From Schizochytrium sp. CCTCC M209059 (taxonomy: Eukaryota; Sar; Bigyra; Thraustochytrida; Thraustochytriidae), in assembly GCA_000818945.1 (NCBI GenBank), contig KN805379.1:62001-126000 (forward strand): a DNA stretch of 64,000 nt, given 5' to 3'. The notes beneath the pieces are model-generated. The model worked only from the letters and a program-made list of their open reading frames with translations, was not told the DNA's origin and did no database searches. Positions 38,601-47,738 of the stretch are shown piece after piece; within the stretch, counting starts at the first letter, position 1; every line of letters begins with the position of its first letter. Both the position numbers and the translations under genes were made by a program.

Positions 38601-41600
38601 AAGCTGCAGATGCAGGGAAACCAAAGCCGCCATGTAGAGTGCCAACACTGTAGCACTGAAGTGGACCCCAGTATCTGCCGAGAGGAAGATCCACTCCAGG
38701 AGGAACATAACGCTCTCCATCACTCGCCCCAACGCTGTCTTCCGGAACGAGCAACCGAAAGTTGGACGATTCCTTGCTCGCGGCACCCGCATCGACAACT
38801 TTGCCGCTATCCATTTCGAGACCGAGACGCACGAAGGCATCTCCCGCCGGACGCGGAGGAAGGGTTAGAATCTTTGAAACTCGGTGCACCATGCCGTGCT
38901 CATCCGCCACATGCATGCCCACGAGATCCTGCGCACGGGCGAGCTGCCGTCCATGCACGCTGAGCAAGCTTGCATGAAGACGACGTTGATCGGATGGGCG
39001 CAAATTCGGTCGCTCTTCACAAAACGAGCTTCCATTGAGATGACTTTGCGCATGGAGTAGCGGTGGCGCGAGTGAGAGCTCGCCCGAATTGCAGATGCTT
39101 CGGTCCTCACGCTGAAGCCACTCGTTCATGTCAAGCGGGTGGAAGGTTGCAAAGGAGTCCATGGCGTCACCAAAGGGGGCTTGATCGCACATGTGCTGCG
39201 CCCAACGCTGAGAATGGAGAAGCTCTGGCGCCAAGCGAAGATCTTCGGGCAAATTTTCGCTGCGGTACGCCGTTGTGCGTCCATGCAGCAAGCCTGGCGT
39301 ATCTGCGACGCCAAGGCGAATACGCTCCCACGCTGCATTAACAGCGAGCGTGACGGCAATTGTGTCTGTGACGACCTTGGCTTGATTGCGAATGCTCCAC
39401 TCGACAGGCTTGCACCCCGCTCCCGCTTCCGTCGTGTTACTTGCAGAGACTGGGAGTGGGGACGCTGCGATTGGCTGCTGCAGGCGAAGAATTCTCGACT
39501 CAAGGCAAGGCAAACGCCAGAATTTTGCGGGGATCGCCCAACTCATTGGGTCCACGTCATCCATTCTTGCTTCCGTGTAGGGCGTGGAGACAGAGAGCAG
39601 TGCTGACGGTGCCGTCTCAGACGCTGATGCCGAAGCCGAAGCCGAAGCCGGTACCGAGGCCGAGGCATGACTACTTTCCGTCTCGGAGGGAAGCCATTGC
39701 ATATCGTCATCCTCGTATTCGTCATCCTCCTCATCTTCGCCTTCGTTCTCTTCTTCTTCCTCCTCTTCCTCTTCTTCTTCTTCTTCTTTCGTTTCTTCTC
39801 CACTTTGATTTTCTTCATGTACGATGGCGTCATCGTGCAGAGCCAAGGCAGTCTTCTTGGCACCGTTGTTGCGCTGGCTGTGAGGACTGTGAGAGCGTAA
39901 TTTGGAAGAGGCCGTGTGCGGTCGCAGACCGGGATTGTTGACGCCTTGCGCGAGGGCATCGTGAATGATACCCATTTGCTCCTCGACAGGAGCGTGAAGA
40001 GACTGATTCGCGAGAAGAGGATCCACATCGAGGCCAAGGTAGCTCGCAGCGACACGAATAACGGCGACAAATCGCGGGATGGAGACGAATCCAAGGTCAA
40101 CGGTGTCAAAGACGCGCCAGAGTCGAAAGCGCTCCCTAGTGCTGAGCTTATTCGCGCATCCCTGCGCCTCCTCGACGAGGATCGCGTTGACGACTTTGCT
40201 AAAGTCACCAACGGAGACAGTGCCGTCGCCATTTGCATCAAAAGCGGCATACGCCTCGTCGAGGGGCAAACTGGTCTTCAAGATAGCCACGATGACGCGC
40301 TTGAGAACGCGCTTGGTAGCGTCTGCCGTGGGTGACTTCTGCAATGCCCACCAGAATCCCTGAAGGGCGCCTGTAACCCCGCCATCGCGCGAACCGGAGG
40401 CAACACCATGGCGCGGCATTTGCGTAATATGGCACATCTCCTCACCTGCATCGTTGACCCAGCGCACGGTACCGTTGCCGGCGCGTGCAAGCCGTGACAA
40501 GGCCGTGTGCGTATTATCAGCAACTGGACCAACCACAGCGATGTTGACCACAATGACACTTCCCCCCGTTTTCGGTACTACGCATGAACGAAACCGGGGC
40601 CCTGGGCTCGTGGGTAGTTTATGGCATCCCGTCTGGCGGCCACGCACCAGCTTTACAAGAGCTCGGCCCTTGAAGTCTTGCAATGCGCATGGCGAAGGAT
40701 GGGCCGATGGGCCGCGCGCATCAAGGGCACAAATGACGCAGACTTCACTGACGGCGTCATTGCTGAGCATGTCCATGAAGATTGTGCGCAAGACGCGAGG
40801 AGCCTGACTTTTTGGAACGGGTGTCTGCGTAATATCGTCGGGTGCATCATGTGCGTTCTGCAGCTGCTCGTGCTGCTGATGAAGAAAGGAAAATGCACGC
40901 CAGTCGTCGACTTGTCGATGTAGAAAGCCCTCAATATCGTCCACGGCGCTGGCGGAGAGACGTTCGCAGCGATCTCGCCACTTTGCGGCCTTGACACCAT
41001 CGCCAAAAACGACAAGGTTTACCTTATTGGTGCAAGCTGTCTCCACCTTGCGACGGAGATATGAGATGGTTTCTCGAACTGCAAAGGCAATACGTGTTTC
41101 GCCAGAGGTCATTTTAGTCTCTGCCATTCCGGGGGAAAGATCGAGGATGACAACAAAGGTGCACATGTCATCAATTCTGCCCAAAAGCACGCTTGGGGAC
41201 TCGGCAGCATGCGAAGACGCGACAGGTGAACCCCGCGATACAGTGTGAAAGTCTCTGCGAGGGGAGCCAAGCGCAGCGCGCTTGCGATTTCTTGCCGCGA
41301 CGCCGCTCGCACTGCGCGCAGACTTTGCAGATTGTGGTCGTGTGGGCGCAGCAGGTCTTTGAAGAAAGTCGTTTAGTTTCGGCTCAAAATATGCGCAAAA
41401 GTCGTCGGCGCCGAGCAGACCTTCTGCGCGCGCGTCAAGACCCATGCGATGAAATATTGGGTACATGTCTTGGTTGGAAAGCTCAGGGGCAACACCTTCA
41501 AGCCTCCGTATGGTCTCTGCAAAGGAGAGAGAAGTTTGGCCTTTCCATATGTCGCGAGGCGATTCGCCCTTTTCTTGAAAGGCCCGGCAAAGACATTCAA

Positions 41601-41982
41601 TCGAATAGGCTTCGCGTGCGGCTAGCGTTCCACTGGCAGGTGCTGCTCGCGGGCCTTTACCCTCGTACAGAATGGCGAAATCATGGCGAAAGTCAATTTG
41701 GCCATCATGATTGTGATCTAGACGAGCGAAGACTGCGCTTCGCTTGTCGTGCGGGATGAGAATGCCAAAGTTCTTGGCAAGGTTCTCAAAGATTTCCTTT
41801 TTGCGCACGGGTCGTGCTACGCTTTTGCGATTTGGGTACTGGAGCCTTTCAAAGGCGCCGCCCATGGTGCTTTCTCGACTGAGGCCAGTCTTGATTACAT
41901 CGAGGTAGTCCTGAGCGGACATGCTGCCCTGCTTTTCTACAGCATCGAGGACAGCAAGGTCCGAGTCTACTCGGTGAGGCAT
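35680..41982 (-). CDS. Giant EF-hand and VWA-like protein, family unknown
   Basis: A 2,100-residue protein in one intronless frame; the first true ATG is at 41982 (MPHRVDSDLAVL). Residues 77-105 hold an EF-hand (loop LDHNHDGQIDF). Residues 130-205 resemble a second, degenerate EF-hand pair. Residues about 275-510 look like a von Willebrand A fold: a hydrophobic strand FVVILD followed by LSPGM (a degenerate MIDAS, D-x-S-x-S expected), then VNLVVFGDG and a late VVNIAVVGP strand. Residues 577-605 hold a convincing EF-hand (AAFDANGDGTVSVGDF). An E-rich run lies near 725-760 and a second acidic tail closes the protein. The rest has no domain I recognise. The EF-hands imply calcium regulation; EF-hand scaffold proteins of similar style occur in protist flagella and cytoskeleton, but this location is not demonstrated. 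Confidence 0.8.
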   Translation of the reverse strand: MPHRVDSDLAVLDAVEKQGSMSAQDYLDVIKTGLSRESTMGGAFERLQYPNRKSVARPVRKKEIFENLAKNFGILIPHDKRSAVFARLDHNHDGQIDFRHDFAILYEGKGPRAAPASGTLAAREAYSIECLCRAFQEKGESPRDIWKGQTSLSFAETIRRLEGVAPELSNQDMYPIFHRMGLDARAEGLLGADDFCAYFEPKLNDFLQRPAAPTRPQSAKSARSASGVAARNRKRAALGSPRRDFHTVSRGSPVASSHAAESPSVLLGRIDDMCTFVVILDLSPGMAETKMTSGETRIAFAVRETISYLRRKVETACTNKVNLVVFGDGVKAAKWRDRCERLSASAVDDIEGFLHRQVDDWRAFSFLHQQHEQLQNAHDAPDDITQTPVPKSQAPRVLRTIFMDMLSNDAVSEVCVICALDARGPSAHPSPCALQDFKGRALVKLVRGRQTGCHKLPTSPGPRFRSCVVPKTGGSVIVVNIAVVGPVADNTHTALSRLARAGNGTVRWVNDAGEEMCHITQMPRHGVASGSRDGGVTGALQGFWWALQKSPTADATKRVLKRVIVAILKTSLPLDEAYAAFDANGDGTVSVGDFSKVVNAILVEEAQGCANKLSTRERFRLWRVFDTVDLGFVSIPRFVAVIRVAASYLGLDVDPLLANQSLHAPVEEQMGIIHDALAQGVNNPGLRPHTASSKLRSHSPHSQRNNGAKKTALALHDDAIVHEENQSGEETKEEEEEEEEEEEEENEGEDEEDDEYEDDDMQWLPSETESSHASASVPASASASASASETAPSALLSVSTPYTEARMDDVDPMSWAIPAKFWRLPCLESRILRLQQPIAASPLPVSASNTTEAGAGCKPVEWSIRNQAKVVTDTIAVTLAVNAAWERIRLGVADTPGLLHGRTTAYRSENLPEDLRLAPELLHSQRWAQHMCDQAPFGDAMDSFATFHPLDMNEWLQREDRSICNSGELSLAPPLLHAQSHLNGSSFCEERPNLRPSDQRRLHASLLSVHGRQLARAQDLVGMHVADEHGMVHRVSKILTLPPRPAGDAFVRLGLEMDSGKVVDAGAASKESSNFRLLVPEDSVGASDGERYVPPGVDLPLGRYWGPLQCYSVGTLHGGFGFPASAASAVTLELPAFVPFTHELDLASGVVDVGPEGDRREVDLASEAIRNLPVKRFRGLCIRAGRVGPSADLLTLYKLDRSLATSRNSAANKIMSMGSIIARIRGPDSLQSLWVTEVPPSWLRSSELLAICRVLWNACRQQGAHRTASGRVELTLPQLDVHSGFVPVDGLPGTRQSTSFTLDVAGCELSSCCGIACALAKPSQDGSDQDPDAVPIQALDPLEQERETSEMMLADDRFVFSKPLLCFMTNGQELLSAFIAGQDGWALAKSGPANLGKGNDAQGPRLSVRTSLRLRSHHNKLRSPTKDLPDPGSPNMTGLKRTHGGPGPTLYRIPDGATTEECMIIIAQTIAETIQATHTATSLGQFFDALADVCSTGAPDGRNGAPKALNRKALTTGLRRTLGIKMNWSQFDAVFLLLGAGSTEVSKDRFVKAFTRRIMRITDSVLDGDAAATGDVSVTKAEPEALESLASLQAVTRSDRQWLRETLGGLVDALEGQGHSPATLFPNGASAAEFVRYLSNLDTQLSKQDLYKLLSAVDTGFVRKLDSWLDFGNMLSAVYMERLRDLQALRAARSGTMRTRAIDYHVARIERMLRHQETSLHEARMFKHSIPVHVLEAIGNADRLCKRLMGLCAKYAHESDLVRSGHAKQVFAGNAVTIDTLQALQDEARRAEQTAERALSDFEAKVNRAPQVSEEAACIARNDLVSPWLHVAFRNGRAIENAAHGPFATLLRRAGIAVSTDRGSHEEDRDFRLQRLRSMVAKTEVRLAREDAAQRRAEASNATSSLNFADRNTARLVRIQWQPHGPTRPLSAKASPARSLLAEPTLKDGMRQLTDSMQQPQTKVHRTPKHITVDARQISFASVRDLMMDSESDPESESGMNPSRKTKFHDATTDNSKTGSSHLGAESTWTLNSSGGNGGGGDDDLVKQATEITGPPPAYKPTTATEASNKNVDDQAEGNSSEDDYEDEEYSEAEFEDEEA

Positions 41983-42785
41983 CCTATTCTCTCCTTGCGC
42001 AGGCTCCTTTTCCTTGCTCTCTGCACGGGACCGCACGGACCCCGCGCAAAGCTACCAAGCGCGCAGCGATGGGGAGAGGGGTGTCGAAGGATGAGAAGGA
42101 AAGGTTTTTTGTTGGTCCGTGCTCACGTCTTTGCAGCGCGTCTCTGCAAATGCTCGAACTTTGTCAACAAAGGTTGATTCTATGGTTCGCAACAACGAGC
42201 TTGCTTGCCTACCCGACACAGCAGCAAAGTATGTAGCCCCGCTAGCTAGCCAAGTAGCTAGCTGGCCAATCAGCTAGCTGACCAGGCAGCCAGCTAGCTG
42301 CAACTCCTGTTTGCCTCTCTGGCAAGCGCCTGTCAAAGAAGCAAGTAAGCAAGTAAGCAAGCTTGCTTGAGCTGTCCGATAGGAGGGAGGCCTTGCCCAA
42401 AGCTCATGAAATCCTCCTTCCTCAGACGGGCACGCCAAGCGATCTAGCTAGCTAGTCGCTAGGCGCAGCGCTAGAGCCTTTTGCGTCGCCCGTCGAGATA
42501 ACGCTACGTTTTGTTCGCCTCCCGCAGACAATCATCGCTTCTCGAGGAGGATATCGAACCGCGTCATCCGGGCAAAGAAGCATGTGTCCGTTGAGGAATA
42601 TCGTGCACGGTAAAAGAAGAAGCGCGCGGCTTTCGCCGATCTGGAAGGACAGGGACAAGGATTGCAGCGCCGCGTGATGTAGATTGATCGCTTCGGCGCT
42701 GCCATCGCGACGGCGCGCGCCGTCGCCGCGGTATGGTATACCGCGTCGACAGTAGCGTTCCAGTCTTACGCTTGTGGTATAGACC
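41983..42785. promoter_or_regulatory. Shared upstream region of EF-hand/VWA and GT13 genes
   Basis: An 803-bp divergent intergenic region. It contains a cluster of CTAGCTAGC/AGCCAGCTAGCT motifs (about 42,238-42,300) and an AAGTAAGCAAGTAAGCAAGC tract near 42,340-42,365. No gene was recognised. Confidence 0.5.
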
Positions 42786-44351
42786 ATGGGTAGTACTTTA
42801 AGAATATGGGCAAGCTCGAGCCGTTCTGCGGTGGTGCAGCAGCCCAGAGCTCCGCAAGCCCCGCGAGCTCCACGAGCTCCGCAAGCTCCACGAGCTCCAA
42901 GAGCCCGAGCGCAACGAAGATCTGAAGGATATAACATTAGGCTCGCACTGCTAAGTCTGGTCGTACTGATCGTTTGGCGAAGCTGTAGCGGCAATCTTGG
43001 CAGTGAAAATAATGAGCATCAAAAGCAGCAAGCGGCCGCAACGCTCTTGCGTGCGCTCGTATCGAATGACGAGGTGATTCCCGTCGTGGTGATTTGCCAC
43101 TCGCGCGTCGAGGTATTTCGCGAGTCACTTGCTTCGCTCCTTGGAGACGTGCGTGGGCTCGATTCTCGCAAAGTTCTCGTGGCACAGGACGGGACGAACT
43201 CAGAGGTCGCAGCCGTGGCGCGCGACGAGTTTGGGCTTGCACTTGTGCAACGCAACCGCGAGCAAGATGCAATCACGCCACAGGGCAACTGGGGCAGAGA
43301 GCGAGGGGCTGGCGCACACATTGCTGCGCAATACCGGTTTGCCATTGATGCCGGGTTTGCGCACTTTGCAAACGCACCGGCGCTGATTTTGGCAGAGGAT
43401 GATCTGGTGTATTCCCCAGACTTTGCCGAATTTCTAACACGTGGTGCGGCACTCGTGGCTGAAGATGAGAGCTTGTGGATTGCAAGCGCGTGGAATGACA
43501 ACGGATACCGTGGCGTGGCACGCGACTTGAGACGCGTCTTGCGCACGGATTTCTTCCCTGGGCTCGGATGGACAATGCAACGCAGTCTGTGGCGACAGGA
43601 GCTCCGCCTTGCGTGGCCCACTGATCACTATGACTGGCACTTGCGTAAAGCGGAAGTGGCCAAGGGGCGGGAATGTCTGTATCCCGAGGTCGCTAGGGTA
43701 GCGCATCGAGGTTGGGAAGGATCGTTTATGGATTTTACGCATCATGTACGACACTTTGCAGGCATTGTACACGCACAGGACGCTCGCTATCGATGGTGCG
43801 ACGATGATGTATCTGTCGGACGCGAGGATGTTTACGATGCCGCGCTTGCCCTAACGCTGGCGCATCGAGCCTGGCATGTGCGACACGGCGAGGATCTCTT
43901 GAGTGCTCTGACGTGGATCCCCGGGGCTGTCCTTGTGATTTGGCACCGCTCGAGTCTGGACCCGCGAATGAACTTTCGATTCAGACCTTTGGCACGGCGT
44001 CTGGGGATTTGGGAGGATCCCCGGCGCGGAGCGCGACGTGGTGTCCACGAGCTCTGGTTTAGAAATGCGCGAGTGATCCTCATGAACGTCTTTGATGTCC
44101 AGGAGAAGACTCAAAAAGTGCAGGACCGAAGAGGACCTCAGGGCAGACCGATGCCGCCGATGGCGTCCAGAGCGCCTCTAGCGGGGGCGCGGTGGCTGGC
44201 ACGGCTCGGGCCAGACGTAGGAGTGCGCATCTTTGCTTCGGGACGTGAGATTGCCAATGAGATGGACGAATCTAGCCTGGGACCACCTTTCCGGAATAGT
44301 GGCCAAATGTGTGAAACACCAGAGCCGCAGAGTAGAAGACGGCGCCCATGA
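42786..44351 (+). CDS. GT13 N-acetylglucosaminyltransferase (GnT-I-like), Golgi type II membrane protein
   Basis: A 521-residue protein starting at 42786 (GACCATGGG). A cytosolic tail with A-P-R/A-P-Q repeats (residues 20-42) is followed by one transmembrane segment at about 52-66. The catalytic region (97-370) matches family GT13: VIPVVVICHSRVEVFRESL, LVAQDG, an EDD metal/UDP-GlcNAc motif at 204-206, SAWNDNG (about 234-240), and RTDFFPGLGW (253-262). Asp283 in HYDWHLR sits where the catalytic base of GnT-I lies. GnT-I adds the first GlcNAc to Man5 N-glycans in the medial Golgi, opening the path to complex glycans; POMGNT1-type O-mannose activity is the alternative. The C-terminal 110 residues are unlike the family. 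Its coding end overlaps the neighbouring transporter by 80 bp. Confidence 0.87.
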   Translation: MGSTLRIWASSSRSAVVQQPRAPQAPRAPRAPQAPRAPRARAQRRSEGYNIRLALLSLVVLIVWRSCSGNLGSENNEHQKQQAAATLLRALVSNDEVIPVVVICHSRVEVFRESLASLLGDVRGLDSRKVLVAQDGTNSEVAAVARDEFGLALVQRNREQDAITPQGNWGRERGAGAHIAAQYRFAIDAGFAHFANAPALILAEDDLVYSPDFAEFLTRGAALVAEDESLWIASAWNDNGYRGVARDLRRVLRTDFFPGLGWTMQRSLWRQELRLAWPTDHYDWHLRKAEVAKGRECLYPEVARVAHRGWEGSFMDFTHHVRHFAGIVHAQDARYRWCDDDVSVGREDVYDAALALTLAHRAWHVRHGEDLLSALTWIPGAVLVIWHRSSLDPRMNFRFRPLARRLGIWEDPRRGARRGVHELWFRNARVILMNVFDVQEKTQKVQDRRGPQGRPMPPMASRAPLAGARWLARLGPDVGVRIFASGREIANEMDESSLGPPFRNSGQMCETPEPQSRRRRP

Positions 44352-45642
44352 CGAGAAAGACAGCCTCCCAGGACCCCGTGGCCTCTTTAATGTAGGCGAC
44401 CGTGGGTACGCCAATGATGCCAGCAAATGCAGCAAGCGTGTTGCTGATGGACTGCAAACGACCGACGTATTCTGGAGCGGCAACATCGAGCTTGGCAGCT
44501 TCGTAGCCGGCCACGGGTCCTGCGCCGTTGCAGGCGAGCGCGAGGCACATGTACGTGATGGCAGAAAAAACCCACGAGGAGGTAGTAATGAGGAGCATGA
44601 AGGTTCCTGCGCCGACAAAGCCCGTGACGGTGGAAATGCGTCGCACCGTGGAAAGTGGAAGCTCCCCGCGCGCGATGAAGCGATCTGCATGAGTCGACGT
44701 GAACGTGACGGCGACGCCCATGACAATGTACGGCAGACACGAGAGAGCGAGCGAGGAGCCGCCGAGGTCAAAAGCCTCCTCAAAGTACGTTGGAAGCCAG
44801 CTCATGAGCACAAAGGCGGCAATGTTGTGGCAAAAGTGGGCGTAAAAGATGGCGCCGACCACTTTGTGGCAAACGATAAGACGCGCCTGCTGTAGCAAGG
44901 TGGGGCCTTCGCTCGGCGCGCTGGGCTTGGCACGCATGAGCGAAGGTGTTGTCGGAGCGCGTGGCGGCATACAGGGCAAGGCCGTGGTTCCATCGGGAAT
45001 GTCAATGTAGTAGGCGAAGAGGCCCCAACAGAGCACCCAGAGCATGCCGAGGGATCCAAAAAAGTAAAAGACAGAAGACCAGTGAAAGTGGTGCATCATG
45101 ACGGGCGAGGCGGCAAACGAAAAGACGGCGCCACCAAAAACGCCAAAGTTGATGGATCCCAGGGCCCGGGAGCGCTCATCCTTGGGGACCCGACTGGCAA
45201 AGAGGTGATAAATTACAGGAAAAGTGCTTCCTTCGCAAATGCCGAGCAGGATACGCCCGTAGACGACGTAGGTGTGCGAGTAGCGAGCGAGCAGAGGCAC
45301 AATGAGAGTCGAAATGCTCCACGCAAAGGCGGCGACGCCAAGGACGACGTGTCCGCCGTATTTCTGAGCGAGATAGGCGCCTGGAATCTGTGACCAGATG
45401 TAGCCCCAGAAGAATGCGGCAAGCACGGACGCGCGCTGGTGCATGTCCCACTGTAGCTCTTTGGACATTTCTGTCACAGCGACACTCATGTTGACCCTGT
45501 CGCAATAGCTGAGCGCTGTGCAAAAGCTGCACAGAATCACGAGCAGGCGTCTTCGCTCAATGGAGAGCGGGTCTTCCTGTTCTCGCTTCGCCTCCGACTT
45601 GGCGGCCATGCCAGCTTCGAGCGAAGCTGCGCTCGCTTTCAT
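44272..45642 (-). CDS. SLC17/PHT4-type major facilitator anion transporter
   Basis: A 456-residue protein starting at 45642 (context ACACGATGAAAGC); the longer open frame upstream is an RTRTRT low-complexity read-through of a GT-rich tract. It has about twelve transmembrane segments. Helix 1 (VILCSFCTALSYCDRVNMSVAVTEM) and the following segment (QRASVLAAFFWGYIWSQIPGAYLAQKYGGH) are classic anion:cation symporter family signatures, with the Asp-Arg-x-N-x-S motif and the R-x-G-G-like loop. GICEGSTFPVIYHLFASRVPKDERSRALG supports the family further. Substrates in this family include phosphate, sialate and organic anions; which is carried here is not known. The gene converges on GT13 and overlaps its last 80 coding bases. 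Confidence 0.88.
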   Translation of the reverse strand: MKASAASLEAGMAAKSEAKREQEDPLSIERRRLLVILCSFCTALSYCDRVNMSVAVTEMSKELQWDMHQRASVLAAFFWGYIWSQIPGAYLAQKYGGHVVLGVAAFAWSISTLIVPLLARYSHTYVVYGRILLGICEGSTFPVIYHLFASRVPKDERSRALGSINFGVFGGAVFSFAASPVMMHHFHWSSVFYFFGSLGMLWVLCWGLFAYYIDIPDGTTALPCMPPRAPTTPSLMRAKPSAPSEGPTLLQQARLIVCHKVVGAIFYAHFCHNIAAFVLMSWLPTYFEEAFDLGGSSLALSCLPYIVMGVAVTFTSTHADRFIARGELPLSTVRRISTVTGFVGAGTFMLLITTSSWVFSAITYMCLALACNGAGPVAGYEAAKLDVAAPEYVGRLQSISNTLAAFAGIIGVPTVAYIKEATGSWEAVFLVMGAVFYSAALVFHTFGHYSGKVVPG

Positions 45643-46377
45643 CGTGTTTTTTCTCGTTGCGCCCACCCTCCCAATCAACAAACAACCCAGGCAGTCTCTG
45701 TGCTCTGTGAGCGGCTCCTTGCCTCGCTGTCGCTGCCGCTGTCGTTTGCTTCCCGACAATGCCGTCCGCCGTTTGAGCTCGCACCCGGAGCCAAGGCGCG
45801 TCGACGCGCGTGGCGTGCGCGTGCGCGTGCGCGTGCGCGTGCGTGTGCGCGTGTGCAGTAGCACGAGACTCTGCTGCCTCGGGCGGGCGCGCCCCAAAGG
45901 CCGATCGTCGCAAGGGTTTTGTGCGGGAGGGTTTGCAAAGGTGTTTTAGCTCGAAAAAGCAACACGGCGTCATCAGCACAGATCACATGATAAGAAAGCA
46001 ATGGAGTAAGATGTGGTACTAAAGATGAAAGAATTTTCTACTGATCGAGAGCACGCTGACACGTTGAGGCCTCGTCGCGGCTCTTTCAGCTTGCTTGAGG
46101 GTACCACGCGGCCAAGAAGTGTGGAGGATCAATCTCTTAATGTGGTACGGTACATCCACCAACTTGGAATGCAGCAGAGAATATAGAGGATCGAGCTCTT
46201 TTTGACACATTGTGAATCCCAGTGTAGCCAAAAGTGTGTAATTTCCTTTTGATCCTTTTCTTGCTGTTCACGTTTGCAAAGAAAGTCGCTTTGTCGCGAT
46301 GCGCTACGTTCGCGAGACTGACCTTTCGAGCACGAATTTGCCAGCCAGCGTAGGGTTTTAGAAGTTACAATTTTTTT
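45643..46377. other. Intergenic region upstream of the SLC17-type gene
   Basis: Contains an alternating GCGTGC/GTGCGC purine-pyrimidine tract (about 45,810-45,860) close to the transporter start, then AT-richer sequence without a recognised gene. Confidence 0.55.
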
Positions 46378-47427
46378 TCATGGATTAGCCGTTTTTGGTC
46401 GTAAAAGTTTGCGAAGCTCCATGGCACCTTCGGCGTGATTGGCTCGCGTCGGTCGAGGCGCAACTTCGTGCGGGATGTCTCCCCAACGGTCCATCACACG
46501 ACGACTTGCGCCACTGTCGATGAGGAGCTCGGCGACATCATAGGCATCGCGCGAGCCTGCTACGGCCGCGAGATGTAAGGGAGTCCAGCCGTTTGTATTT
46601 TCTCGGGCATGAAGTTGCGCGCCGTGCTGCAATAGAAATTCACAGAACTTGGCGTGACAACGCGCTGCTGCCCAGTGCAGTGACGTCCACCCGTGACGGT
46701 CGGTTCCATTGACACTGAGGTCTTCAACTCCCATATCGCCAGCCTCTTGCTGAAGCAAGGTCTCAGCACGGCGCACATCGCCATGAAATGCGCAGCGAAG
46801 AAGGGTTTTGTTCGCATCTTCACTAAGCATTGGCCGTGTGTCTTCGGGATCGTGTGGTTCTCTTGGATCAAGATCGGGATCTTCGGTCTCTTTGTCGTTT
46901 TGCAGATGATCTTCTTCGTCACCCGTTGGCCCTGCATTTTCGGGTCTGTGCGATTCTTCCTTGTCGATTTGCTCTGCGGCCTCGCGAAGTGTCGCAGCTT
47001 GCTTTGATCCGGCAGTGTCGTCGAAGTCATCGTCGGCATAAGCATCATTGTTGTCGTCCTCGTCCCCTTGCGCGTTGTCAGGATTTTCGTCGTCGGGTTG
47101 ATTTTCTGCCAAGGCTTCTTTGGCAGCCTCTTGAAGTTTGACGGACGTCGCATCTCTCTCTTCTTGCACGTCTTGCGCGGCAGCGCGGAGTGCCTTTGCA
47201 GTCGGCGTGTCATCCACGGGCGTGCCTCCGGCGGTGCGGCCGCTCTCGCGGGCTTCGTCTTTTTCTACTGATGTCTTGGACTGGCCGTGCGGGTTGGAGG
47301 TGGCAGCGGTGGCGGTGGCGCTTGCAGCGGCGGCGGCGGCGGGCGTGGGCCTCGTGCCTCGTGGTGGAGGGCGACCTGCGGCGCCCCCTTCCGGGCGCCG
47401 CGGACCTGTTGCCGATGGAGGCGCCAT
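46378..47427 (-). CDS. Ankyrin repeat protein with acidic N-terminal half
   Basis: A 349-residue protein; the ATG at 47427 (MAPPSATG) was chosen, though in-frame upstream ATGs up to about 47508 exist. Residues 1-200 are disordered: P/A-rich, then D/E/N-rich (about 110-195). Residues about 205-325 contain three to four ankyrin repeats: KTLLRCAFHGDVRRAETLL, DRHGWTSLHWAAARCHAKFCEFLLQHGA, TNGWTPLHLAAVAGSRDAYDVAELLIDSGA, and a final MDRWGDIPHEVA. Ankyrin repeats mediate protein binding; no enzymatic domain accompanies them, so the partner and pathway are unknown. Confidence 0.82.
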   Translation of the reverse strand: MAPPSATGPRRPEGGAAGRPPPRGTRPTPAAAAAASATATAATSNPHGQSKTSVEKDEARESGRTAGGTPVDDTPTAKALRAAAQDVQEERDATSVKLQEAAKEALAENQPDDENPDNAQGDEDDNNDAYADDDFDDTAGSKQAATLREAAEQIDKEESHRPENAGPTGDEEDHLQNDKETEDPDLDPREPHDPEDTRPMLSEDANKTLLRCAFHGDVRRAETLLQQEAGDMGVEDLSVNGTDRHGWTSLHWAAARCHAKFCEFLLQHGAQLHARENTNGWTPLHLAAVAGSRDAYDVAELLIDSGASRRVMDRWGDIPHEVAPRPTRANHAEGAMELRKLLRPKTANP

Positions 47428-47738
47428 TCTTTTGTTCGCGAATGGAATGTGGCCGGGCTGGTTGTCAACGTTCTGGTGGGCTAGGGTAAAACGTAACGCA
47501 CATGACATTACCGTATGGCATACAAATGCCTTGGATGGAAGCTTTATGATCATAGTGCGCGCGATTCCGTTTGGGGCGATGATGATAGATGACAGGAGCC
47601 CTGCCCATAGGGGCCAACGGGGAGGAAAGCCAACAAGAAAAATGAGACATCAAGACACGGGTCGTGATGTTTGCCGGGACGACAAGAGTTCTGATATTTG
47701 CATTCAACATTTTAACCAAGTGAGACAAACGATTGTAT
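47428..47738. other. Intergenic region upstream of the ankyrin gene
   Basis: A 311-bp spacer between the first MGST3-like stop and the ankyrin start, all genes on the minus strand. Nothing recognised. Confidence 0.5.
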
